Shown here: positions 10,070 to 17,032 of the stretch, piece after piece
Layout of the letters: each line of letters begins with the position of its first letter
Position numbering within the stretch: the first letter of the stretch is position 1
IMG/VR virus record: IMGVR_UViG_3300044846_005229
Location: 62,001 to 126,000 of that record
Origin: a virus
Length of the DNA: 64,000 bases
Reading direction: 5' to 3' (one strand)
Made by a program: the position numbers and the translations under genes
Notes under the pieces: generated by a model
Seen by the model: only the letters and a program-made list of their open reading frames with translations
Database searches by the model: none
Told to the model about the DNA's origin: nothing

Positions 10070-13000
10070 TCAGGACAAGATGTTGGTGATCATAGCGCCA
10101 GAACCGATAAGACCAGATGCACCGAGGCCAACCAAGTTAACCACACGTTCGATGGTGATTTCAGCACGCACGACACGGCGTTCGCGAATGTAGTACTCCA
10201 ATTTGTTATCGTAAAGGCTCTTTATCCCTTGCTTCTGCATGTTTCTATGCAGTTCAGACTATATCATCGTTTTGTAAACAAAACGTCAGGCGCTCGTGGA
10301 TTGTTCACCTGTTCTAGGCTACTTAATCTAGTCGTTGGACCTTGCTTTTATCCCTAAAAGCCTTGGCTGCTGATTGCCTTGTGTTTCAAGGAATTCACTC
10401 CTGAAACCGTCAGGTTTCCCAGCAATTCACCTAATTTCTTTTTATGTCAGACCCCAGTAGTTAAGGACGGACAGCGGGTGTTCCTGTGAGTTGATCATTT
10501 TTGTTAGCGTGAAGGTTATTTATCCTCCACTTCTTCACATTTCTGCAAAGATCAGACTATATCTTCTTCCTTGAAATTCCTTATAAACCTTTGAAGAGTT
10601 TTTGACCTAAACCCGTTTTTCTTTGTGTCCAGATTTAATAATTGACCTAAGAGTATGTCCCCAGGTTTGTTATTTTCAATCCATACTTGTCTAATCTTAT
10701 CCTTCATTCCCTCCAAGTCTTTATTAGAGTTTGGGTGAGCATAACCCCTAGGGGTATTTGAAGAATTTAATCTTGCCTTTGAGATATTCATCCGCCTCTC
10801 TGGTGTCAATGATACACCTTTTAGAGACTCGGCAATACGAAAATTATGGGATTTAGACCTGACATAGTTTTTACGGAGAAATTCGTAGATTCTCTCACCC
10901 CCGACTGAACTCATTCTGAATACTGCATACCATAGACCTTCATGGTCAAGGTACATTTTATTCAAAAGGCGGTGAAGTATAAAGTGTTGCCTCAAGGTGG
11001 GGTAGCACAGATTTTCAGGGTCCGTTTTACTTCCGCCTAGGCATTTTGGAACTATGTGGTGCTCTTCAGTTTTGTGGGACACAGGACGAGTTTTGGGGCA
11101 TTGGTAAATTATTTGCCAATACCACTTTTCCCATTTATTAAGAAAGTGACATTCAAGGAGTGGGGCGCTCGTGGATGGGTTATTATTTTCGGTATTCACC
11201 ATCTAGTCGTTGAACCTTTTGACTACAACTCTATTATAGCATAGAGTCCGAAATAGTCAACTTGGCTGCTGATTACCATAGCTTTCAAACTCTCGTTTGA
11301 AGCCGTAGGCTTCCCAGCAATTCACCCCATTGATCTGCGGATCAGGCAGATAATTTGACGTTACCGTCAAACCACGCATTCAACTCGTTTGAAAGAAACG
11401 ATGTTATTAACATACGTGTAACTGAAGGACGGAGTCGCAGCATTAGCACCACCCGCAGGCATGATCGAATCAGAAGGGCCGTTGGGGCTGTAGAACAGGA
11501 GGATGCCATTGGCGGGGAAGACAGGCTGCAAGGAGCCGTCGTTGGCCAAATAACGCCCTTCAGCTACGCGCAGGCCACGCTCAAGACCGAAGTAGCGAGC
11601 GATGACATCTGTGTCGATGCTATCGGCGGAAGTGTACTTGATACGATCAAGGATCGCTTCGTTGGTCAGCAAGAGGTCGAAAACCGAAGTTCCAAGAACA
11701 GCGGAGTTCGGACGAATGCCGATCTGGTTGGCAACAGCACGCTTCAGAGTCAGGATGTCCTCAATGGGATTAGAGGTTGCACCAGACCATGCGGCAGGGC
11801 CAGTGGCTGTGCCATAAGCGGTGTTGAAGGCGGTCCAGGTTGTAAAACCAAGACCAGTTTGTGAGCCAGGAGTCCCATTGTAGGGCTCGTATGGATTGTA
11901 GCTGCCAGTCACTGAAACAGCTTGAGCAACGGTGTACTCGTAGCTGTTCATCCATTATGTTATCGCGAGGGCTCTTTATCCCTTGCTTCTGCATGTTTCT
12001 ATGCAGTTCAGACTATATCATCGTTTTGTAAACAAAACGTCAGGCGCTCGTGTCAGCTTCATTACTGTTCTAGTAGTATGCTGTTAGTCGTTGAACGTTC
12101 CGTCAATCCCTTGACGGCTTCGCTGCTGATTACCATAGCTTTCAAACTCTCGTTTGAAGCCGTAGGCTTCCCAGCAATTCACCCAATTTTCTAAATGAGA
12201 TCAATCTCATAGGGCCAATGTGTTTAGCCTAGACATCGCATTGCGAGTCTCGACGGCGCGTAGCATTTGTTAACTCAGCGGCTCTTTATCCACTGATTCA
12301 TTACCTTGTCGTTGGTAATGTTCAGACTATATTATTGCCCCACTATGTACACGATTACTGTACTTTGTAAGACATTGGGCGCTCGTGTCAGCTTCATTAC
12401 TGTTCTAGTAGTATGCTGTTAGTCGTTGAACGTTCGTTTTCTCCCGAAAACGCTTCGCTGCTGATTGCCCACGCGGGGGTTCCAGCAATTCACCCAATTT
12501 AGAGTGGACCTACGCTGCGATCGAAATCGTTCGTAAAAAATAATCCACTTGTGCAGGACCTTCTCCTGCGTTCTCGATTCAATAATGTTATCGCAAAGGC
12601 TCTTTATCCTTTACTTCTCTCTGTTTCCAGAAAGTTCAGACTATATCTTCACCCTTATCAGGGTGCTGGGCGCTCGTGTCAGCTTCATTACTGTTCTAGT
12701 AGTATGCTGTTAGTCGTTGGACCTTGCTTTTATCCCTAAAAGCCTTGGCTGCTGATTACCATAGCATCAAACTTTCGTTTGAAGCCGTAGGCTTCCCAGC
12801 AATTCACCCAGTTTTTCTATCAGTTTTTCAACTGACGGAGGCTATCGATCTAACCTCTTCCAAGGTTGTTATCACAAAGGCTCTTTATCCTTTGCTTCTG
12901 TAAATTTACCATCTTTACAGTTCAGACTATATCACCACCCATTTTTGAATGATATCCAATCTAAGTCTTTTGAAGGTACCCAACCTTGCTCAAATTTACG

Positions 13001-15850
13001 AACCATGCGGGACACAGAAGTTGATCTTCTTACTCCCACTAAAGTTGATAGCTTTACTCCACCACATCTATGGTGAAGCCACACATTATAAATTTGATCG
13101 GCGATCATCCAAAGATTTTTGGCTTGTCTACTTGTGGATGTAGCCGTGTTTCTATATGGGGGTATATTATAACCGTGCTTAGAAACAATACTCTTTCCTA
13201 AATTAGGGAGCTTTGTGTAAGCTTTAACTAAATGAGGATGCTTAGTGTTATTCAAAAACCTAGTTATACTTCTAGCTATAAACGGGGTCATTTCCATTTT
13301 ACCTAATAAAAGATGTAGAATGTAATGTTCCCTCGGAGTTAAAGTAACTTTCCAGTGTCGATCTATATGCTCCCAGTTTTTGGGAAATAAGCATTCTGGG
13401 ATGACGTGGTGTTCTTCTACTGAGCCTTTAAGATAGCTAGACCCGTTGGTCCTTCTTTTTTCGACTTTTTGGATTATACTCCAATACCACTTCTCATATT
13501 TACTTGAATAGTGGCAAGTTAGGTGTTGGGCGCTCGTGGATGGGTTATTATTTTCGGTATTCACCATCTAGTCGTTGAACCTTTTGACTACATTCCCATT
13601 ATAGCATGGGAACCGAAATAGTCAACTTGGCTGCTGATTGGCCATTAAGTTGGAGGCTTTCCAGCAATTCACCCTATTATTCTTACCGCGCTAACTAGGC
13701 AACGGCAAGGCCCAAAGATTTAGGCAATTCCCATGCGACCACTTCCTGCTCCAGAGCATAGGGCTCGGAGTCGTAACGGCTTTGGACGTAGGGGATGTTT
13801 GTCATTTGTTAACGCAAAGGCTCTTTATCCCTTGCTTCTACATGTTTCCATGTAGGTCAGACTATATCTTTGCCTTACATTACCATGTAGGGCATTGGGC
13901 GCTCGTGGATTGTTCACCTGTTCTAGGCTACTTAATCTAGTCGTTGAACCTTGCTTTTATCCCTAAAAGCCTTGGCTGCTGATTACCATAGCTTTCAAAC
14001 TCTCGTTTGAAGCCGTAGGCTTCCCAGCAATTCACCCAATTTATTTACGGCACAAACTAATTACCGTAAGCACGACGGAAGTCGTTGATAGCAACACCAT
14101 GTTATCGTAGAGACTCTTTATTCCCTACCTCTGCATGTTTCTATGCAGTTCAGACTATATCATCGTTTTGTAAACAAAACGTCGGGCGCTCGTGGATTTT
14201 TCACCTGTTCTAGGCTACTTAATCTAGTCGTTGAACCTTGCTTTTATCCCTAAAAGCCTTGGCTGCTGATTTCCCTCGCCTTTACGTTAGGGGTTCCCAG
14301 CAATTCACCCAATTTTACAACAGCAAGCTATTTACTGTTCCTTCAATTATGTTATCGCAGGGGCTCTTTATCCCTTGCTTCTGCATGTTTCTATGCAGTT
14401 CAGACTATATCATCGTTTTGTAAACAAAACGTCAGGCGCTCGTGGAGTTTTCATCTGTTCTAGATTACTAACTCTAGTCGTTGAACCTTGCTTTTATCCC
14501 TAAAAGCCTTGGCTGCTGATTACCATAGCATCAAACTTTCGTTTGAAGCCGTAGGCTTCCCAGCAATTCACCCAATTTTTCATAACCCCTCACGGAGTTA
14601 AGCGGCATATGGAATACCGAAGCGCAGGATACGTCCTGCACGAGTTGGAGTGTCTACCACCGGTGCTATGAATAATATACAAAACTTAACGTTTTGCTCT
14701 GCATGTTTCCATGCAGTTTAGACTATATCATCATCTTTGCCTAAGCAAAGAGTCGGGCGCTCGTGGAAAGATTATTCTTGGGTCAGTCACTTTCTAGTCG
14801 TTGAACCTTCTTACTTCACTCTTATTATAGCAACAAGAGACCCGAAGTAAACTTGGCTGCTGATTGCCTCTTTTGCATAGCAAAAGTAAGGTATCCCAGC
14901 AGTTCACCCGATTATTCGACAGGGGTCACCCCCTGAAGGAACCTCATTGATTCGCAATGTTGGTAGACGGTAGCATGAAACCTTGCGCGAGGGTGGTGAG
15001 ACATTTGTTAACGTAGAGGCTCTTTATCCCCTACCTCTCTTTGTTTCCAAAGAGTTCAGACTATATCATCGTTTTGTAAACAAAACGCCCGGCGCTCGTG
15101 GATTTTTCACCTGTTCTAGGCTACTTAATCTAGTCGTTGAACGTTCCGTCAATCCCTTGACGGCTTCGCTGCTGATTACCATAGCATCAAACTTTCGTTT
15201 GAAACCGTAGGCTTCCCAGCAATTCACCGGATTTTCTTTGTTAAAAACAAAGCCACTCCTTTAAATGGGCAATATGTTATCGCAAAGGCTCTTTATCCTT
15301 CACTTCTTTACATTTCTGCAAAGGTCAGACTATATCATCATCCTTTAACTCCCATGCTGAGGAGTCAAGGAGCTGGGCGCTCGTGGAGTTTTCATCTGTT
15401 CTAGATTACTAACTCTAGTCGTTGGACCTTGCTTTTATCCCTAAAAGCCTTGGCTGCTGATTGCCTCTTTTGCATAGCAAAAGTAAGGTGTCCCAGCAGT
15501 TCACCCAGTTTTCTGCCATCATTAAAATGACAGGGACCCTAATTAATCCACACCTGCGTAGGTCTGTTGTAGCATTATGTTATCGTAAAGGCTCTTTATC
15601 CTTCACTTCTTTACATTTCTGCAAAGATCAGACTATATCATCAACTTGCAAGCAAGTTGTCGGGCGCTCGTGGATTGTTCACCTGTTCTAGGCTACTTAA
15701 TCTAGTCGTTGAACGTTCGTTTTCTCCCGAAAACGCTTCGCTGCTGATTACCATAGCATCAAACTTTCGTTTGAAACCGTAGGCTTCCCAGCAATTCACC
15801 CGATTTTCATCCCAAGGTTACCCTTGAGCGGAACCGCCATGATTCATCAT
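10070..15850 (-). CDS. Major capsid protein, 14 exons interrupted by 13 group I introns
   Basis: Predicted exons in transcript order: 15827-15850, 15546-15572, 15265-15269, 14950-15001, 14616-14660, 14334-14343, 14063-14097, 13701-13802, 12853-12860, 12543-12579, 12226-12263, 11369-11952, 10464-10495, 10070-10198. They total 1128 nt and encode 375 residues with no internal stop. The product opens MMNHGGSALQQTYAGVD, passes through AINDFRRAYGTNIPYVQSRY and RAVETRNAMSRLMNSYEY, and ends GLIGSGAMITNILS. This reads as a phage major capsid protein (HK97-like fold inferred). Each boundary has U at the exon end and G at the intron end, and the guide pairing is clear for most. The exon 1/intron 1, exon 8 and exon 12 boundaries are the least certain by a few nt: an alternative first exon, ATG at 15840 to 15820, is also in frame. 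GAAAAGGAA upstream of 15850 could serve as ribosome binding site. Confidence 0.85.
10199..10463 (-). ncRNA. Group I intron 13 of the capsid gene (265 nt)
   Basis: Exon UCCU pairs with guide GGGG across the 8-nt loop UAACUACU. Full core. It ends ...AACAAATTG before exon 14 (GAGTACTAC). The P5 loop (GTGTTTCAAGGAATTC) is unique to this copy; P6 and P8 match intron 7. Confidence 0.9.
10552..11202 (-). CDS. HNH homing endonuclease encoded in capsid intron 12
   Basis: 216 residues. An HNH motif is visible around residues 46-85: EEHHIVPKCLGG, then a spaced Asn (PENLCYP) and RQHFILHRLL. Such enzymes cut intron-less alleles and spread the host intron. The middle has a NUMOD-like basic helix (LKGVSLTPERRMNISKARLN) and the C-terminus FRSKTLQRFIRNF. 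The gene lies in the P8 loop. The first 13 residues (MVNTENNNPSTSA) come from intron sequence shared with intron 8, and the last codons plus the TGA are read from the S element GATATAGTCTGA. A sigma70-like promoter lies 31 nt upstream. Confidence 0.85.
   Translation of the reverse strand: MVNTENNNPSTSAPLLECHFLNKWEKWYWQIIYQCPKTRPVSHKTEEHHIVPKCLGGSKTDPENLCYPTLRQHFILHRLLNKMYLDHEGLWYAVFRMSSVGGERIYEFLRKNYVRSKSHNFRIAESLKGVSLTPERRMNISKARLNSSNTPRGYAHPNSNKDLEGMKDKIRQVWIENNKPGDILLGQLLNLDTKKNGFRSKTLQRFIRNFKEEDIV
11233..11260 (-). promoter_or_regulatory. Promoter-like element in the P6 loop of intron 12
   Basis: Minus strand: TTGACT, 16 nt, TATAAT. The -10 ends 31 nt before the HNH ATG. The same bases can fold as a stem (GACTA...TAGTC) that extends P6, so the element may serve both RNA structure and transcription. 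Confidence 0.65.
11953..12225 (-). ncRNA. Group I intron 11 of the capsid gene (273 nt)
   Basis: Exon GGCU pairs with guide GGCC; P2 hairpin ATGAGAT-TG-ATCTCAT. Full core. It ends ...AACATAATG. P6 matches intron 3, P8 matches introns 9 and 10, P5 matches intron 7. Confidence 0.88.
12264..12542 (-). ncRNA. Group I intron 10 of the capsid gene (279 nt)
   Basis: Exon GUGGAU pairs with guide GUCCAC over 6 bp, with a long 31-nt P1 extension that itself folds (TACG...CGTA). P5 is unusually short (TGCCCACGCGGGGGTT). It ends ...AACAAATG. Its S region differs slightly (CAATAATATAGTCTGAAC). Confidence 0.9.
12580..12852 (-). ncRNA. Group I intron 9 of the capsid gene (273 nt)
   Basis: Exon GAGGU pairs with guide GCCUC; a P2 hairpin CAGTT-GAAA-AACTG follows. 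Full core. It ends ...AACATTATTG. P8 is of the TCAGCTTCATTACTG class, shared with introns 10 and 11. Confidence 0.9.
12932..13567 (-). CDS. HNH homing endonuclease encoded in capsid intron 8
   Basis: 211 residues. HNH motif around residues 50-95: EEHHVIPECLFPKNW, DRHWKVTLTPREHYILHLLL. The N-terminal 13 residues are identical to the intron 12 enzyme (MVNTENNNPSTSA), and the same WYWxII segment follows, but the body is otherwise diverged. The C-terminal part has a helix-turn-helix-like DNA-binding segment (GGVKLSTLVGVRRSTSVSRM). It sits in the P8 loop, and its stop TGA partly overlaps the start of the S element. An upstream TTGACT/TATAAT element at 13598-13625 should allow expression independent of the capsid promoter. 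Confidence 0.85.
   Translation of the reverse strand: MVNTENNNPSTSAQHLTCHYSSKYEKWYWSIIQKVEKRRTNGSSYLKGSVEEHHVIPECLFPKNWEHIDRHWKVTLTPREHYILHLLLGKMEMTPFIARSITRFLNNTKHPHLVKAYTKLPNLGKSIVSKHGYNIPPYRNTATSTSRQAKNLWMIADQIYNVWLHHRCGGVKLSTLVGVRRSTSVSRMVRKFEQGWVPSKDLDWISFKNGW
13598..13625 (-). promoter_or_regulatory. Promoter-like element in the P6 loop of intron 8
   Basis: Minus strand: TTGACT, 16 nt, TATAAT, at the same position in the intron as in intron 12 and placed just upstream of the HNH gene. Confidence 0.65.
13803..14062 (-). ncRNA. Group I intron 7 of the capsid gene (260 nt)
   Basis: Exon UACGGU pairs with guide GCCGUA over 6 bp. Full core. It ends ...AACAAATG before ACAAACATC. P5 matches introns 11 and 12; P8 matches introns 1 and 13. 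Confidence 0.92.
14098..14333 (-). ncRNA. Group I intron 6 of the capsid gene (236 nt)
   Basis: The shortest copy. Exon AACAGU pairs with guide GCUGUU over 6 bp and no separate P2 is seen. Full core. It ends ...AACATG. The P5 loop is unlike the other introns (CTCGCCTTTACGTTAGGG). Confidence 0.9.
14344..14615 (-). ncRNA. Group I intron 5 of the capsid gene (272 nt)
   Basis: Exon CGGU pairs with guide GCCG; P2 hairpin AACTCC-GUGA-GGGGTT. Full core. It ends ...AACATAATTG, followed by the 10-nt exon AAGGAACAGT. Peripheral loops match intron 2 in P6 and P8 but intron 9 in P5. Confidence 0.9.
14661..14949 (-). ncRNA. Group I intron 4 of the capsid gene (289 nt), divergent 3' end
   Basis: Exon GAAU pairs with guide GUUC; the P2 hairpin CAGGGG-GUGA-CCCCUG has a GNRA loop. 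The core is intact, but the 3' end differs from all others: after S it has CAAAACGTTAAGTTTTG and TATATTATTC in place of the usual GGATAAAGAGCC...ATAACA. The P6 loop holds a TTTACT-16-TATAAT element like those upstream of the HNH genes, but P8 contains no ORF. The 3' splice site after CACCG is chosen by reading frame. Confidence 0.8.
15002..15264 (-). ncRNA. Group I intron 3 of the capsid gene (263 nt)
   Basis: It follows the 5-nt exon CCCAT. Exon CCAU pairs with guide GUGG across the loop UUAAAGGA. A P2 hairpin CTTTGTT/AACAAAG follows, then the full P, Q, R, S core. It ends ...AACAAATG. The P6 loop has the CCGTCAATCCCTTGACGG hairpin, shared with intron 11. Confidence 0.9.
15270..15545 (-). 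ncRNA. Group I intron 2 of the capsid gene (276 nt)
   Basis: Exon GGAU pairs with guide GUCC across an 8-nt loop that begins UAAUUA, like the T4 td intron start. A P2 hairpin (CTGTCAT / ATGGCAG) follows. Full P, Q, R and S core. It ends ...AACATATTG. The P5 loop shares the TTTTGCATAGCAAAAG hairpin with intron 4; P8 is of the GGAGTTTTCATC class, shared with intron 5. Confidence 0.9.
15573..15826 (-). ncRNA. Group I intron 1 of the capsid gene (254 nt)
   Basis: Core elements are visible: GAATTGCTGGGAA (P), AATCAGCAGC (Q), TTCAACGACTAGA (R), GATATAGTCTGA (S). The intron ends ...AACATAATG before exon 2 (CTACAAC). The 5' stem is capped by a GUAA tetraloop. Peripheral loops: P6 of the GTTCGTTTTCTCCC class, P8 of the GGATTGTTCACC class. 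The 5' splice site, set after GCT, is less certain than in the other introns. Confidence 0.85.
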
Positions 15851-15884
15851 AATAGATGATTTCCTTTTCTAGGTTGACTTCAAA

Positions 15885-15900
15885 GATTGCCTTGGCAATC
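15885..15900. promoter_or_regulatory. Inverted repeat upstream of the capsid gene
   Basis: GATTGCC-TT-GGCAATC, 7-bp arms, 35 nt before the capsid start. It may be an operator or a 5' leader hairpin. A possible extended -10 (TGTGGGTATAAC, minus strand) lies about 40 nt further upstream, but no good -35 is seen. Confidence 0.4.
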
Positions 15901-15972
15901 TAACCCCAAAAGTTCGAAAACTCTAGGGTCACTGTAGTTATACCCACACTTTGCTAATGGAAGCCTAACCAT

Positions 15973-15998
15973 AAAAAAAGGAGCCCTTTTCGGAGCCC
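15973..15998 (-). terminator. Rho-independent terminator after the decoration-like gene
   Basis: Minus strand GGGGCTC-CGAAAA-GGGCTCC forms a 7-bp stem with two G-U pairs, followed by a T run. It lies 24 nt past the stop of the 16022-16495 gene and separates the head-assembly operon from the capsid transcript. Confidence 0.75.
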
Positions 15999-16021
15999 CA
16001 TAGTAAAAATTCAATCAGCAA

Positions 16022-16495
16022 TCAGTTGAAGGTTGCAATAACCAAGGTACGACGACCGATCGTAACAATCTCACGAATGAGTGGGGTGGTACCATCTAGG
16101 GTAACGTTCACACCGCTGTTGGCGGTTGGGAGTGCTTTACCGTCGGTACCAACAGAAAGGCGGCTACCAATGGTAAAAGCAGCGACAGCCGAAGCGCTTA
16201 CTTCGACGATCAAAGAGCCGCTACTAGCGACACTAACTTGACGGGCAGTTTGAGGTTGGGATAGTGCAGTCGGGATATAAGACTGGCTAACACCTACGAT
16301 GGCCCCGGTAAAGGATGTTAAATTACCAGGGGAGCAGACTAGATTAGCTCCGGCATAGGTTGCTTGAGCGACAACCGAAAATTCGGGGATTTCGACTACG
16401 CCAATACTACCAGCTTGGTTGTCGGTAGCGGCTTGCCAGGTGGAAGCATATCGGATGTACTGTTTTGCGTAAACGGGTGCAATGTTTAGACTCAT
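16022..16495 (-). CDS. Probable capsid decoration / stabilisation protein (157 aa)
   Basis: 157 residues, Ala/Val/Ser/Thr-rich, mostly beta, without Cys clusters or membrane segments. The composition and length match small capsid cement proteins of the DUF2190 type (ASSGSLIVEVSASAVAAFTIGSRLSV). It is encoded directly before the capsid gene and has its own terminator. The decoration role is inferred from position and composition; a minor tail protein is the alternative. Confidence 0.55.
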   Translation of the reverse strand: MSLNIAPVYAKQYIRYASTWQAATDNQAGSIGVVEIPEFSVVAQATYAGANLVCSPGNLTSFTGAIVGVSQSYIPTALSQPQTARQVSVASSGSLIVEVSASAVAAFTIGSRLSVGTDGKALPTANSGVNVTLDGTTPLIREIVTIGRRTLVIATFN

Positions 16496-16584
16496 GATCT
16501 TTTTCTTAATATGTGTTGACTTTTGGTTTACTCTAGGACTTGTTTTTCACCTAGCTGATGTGATAATTGGTTTTTACCCAGCCT

Positions 16585-17001
16585 TTAGGTTAGGAGTTTT
16601 GATACTCTGGATGGCTGGAAGGTAAGGCTGAATTGGGCTACCTCTCCACTATCACGACTGAATTTTGGTAAGGAATAGCCAATTAGTTGGCACCCGGTGA
16701 GTCGATATTGGGAGGTTACTTCTATGCCATCCGTTGGGGTGATCCCAAACTCTAGTGTGAAGGAATCTTCGGACCCCTTCTTAGTACCAAGGTGTTCTAC
16801 ACAGTAGTTAATAAGATCTTTATAGTAAATCGGGTCAAAGCATGATCCAATCGTGATAGGGTCATATGACACTGTTGTGCCAATCTTGTGGGCCTTTAAT
16901 TCAGATGCAGTTATAAAACTTGCCCTATAATTCATTTCCCCGACATCCTGTGACAGGGAGATTTCTATGTGACATTCTGCAATTGGTCTAAGGATGGCCA
17001 T
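16585..17001 (-). CDS. Second tail-tube-like protein (138 aa)
   Basis: The ATG at 17001 is chosen because the product then opens MAILRP, exactly like the tail tube protein at 9598-10041. Both have a C-terminal beta segment built as RDSG-(E/N)V-(A/Q)(Q/E)..L/V.., here SRDSGEVAQFSLTFQPS. Length is near the usual 140-150. It is probably a tube paralogue that acts as initiator, terminator or distal tube ring, as in phages with two gp19-like proteins. The shared opening is visible; the precise role is inference. Confidence 0.6.
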   Translation of the reverse strand: MAILRPIAECHIEISLSQDVGEMNYRASFITASELKAHKIGTTVSYDPITIGSCFDPIYYKDLINYCVEHLGTKKGSEDSFTLEFGITPTDGIEVTSQYRLTGCQLIGYSLPKFSRDSGEVAQFSLTFQPSRVSKLLT

Positions 17002-17032
17002 TTTAGTTCTCTTTTTGTAAATTTGTGTAAAA

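Larger units (their letters stand above)
10496..11368 (-). ncRNA. Group I intron 12 of the capsid gene with HNH gene (873 nt)
   Basis: The 5' stem GGTTTGACG/CGTCAAATT is capped by a GUAA tetraloop, and a P2 hairpin ATCTG/CAGAT follows. Splicing after GTGGTTT is required by frame: the capsid frame meets TGA one codon later. Core P, Q, R and S are present. P8 holds the HNH gene 10552-11202 and P6 a TTGACT-16-TATAAT element. It ends ...AACAAAAATG. Confidence 0.86.
12861..13700 (-). ncRNA. Group I intron 8 of the capsid gene with HNH gene (840 nt)
   Basis: Exon CUUGCCGU pairs with guide GCGGUAAG; splicing is placed after CCGUU by reading frame, so the exact nucleotide is uncertain by one. Core P, Q, R and S are present. 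The P8 loop holds the HNH gene 12932-13567 and the P6 loop a TTGACT-16-TATAAT promoter-like element. It ends ...AACAACCTTG, followed by the 8-nt exon GAAGAGGT. Confidence 0.88.

Noticed and set aside
11367-11951. A complete 194-residue capsid protein starting at MNSYEY
   Set aside because: This is only the largest exon. Capsid sequence continues in frame on both sides after intron removal, and the ATG is internal.
10201-15700. Plus-strand ORFs in the capsid region (for example 14238-14423, 14983-15210, 12551-12739)
   Set aside because: They repeat the reverse complement of the intron loops, share the same nonsense peptide text and have no independent support.
10199-15826. CRISPR array or simple tandem repeat array
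   Set aside because: The repeating units are over 200 nt, contain group I intron core elements in order, and the spacers between them join into one protein; CRISPR repeats are 20-50 nt with random spacers.
15820-15840. First exon starting ATGGCGGTT and reading MAVPLKG
   Set aside because: It is in frame with exon 2 but lacks a guide pairing at GGGT and a well-placed ribosome binding site; ATG 15850 ending at GCT fits the stem with GUAA loop better. Kept as an alternative.
10070-15850. Inteins in the capsid protein
   Set aside because: The interrupting sequences are not open frames and carry ribozyme elements.
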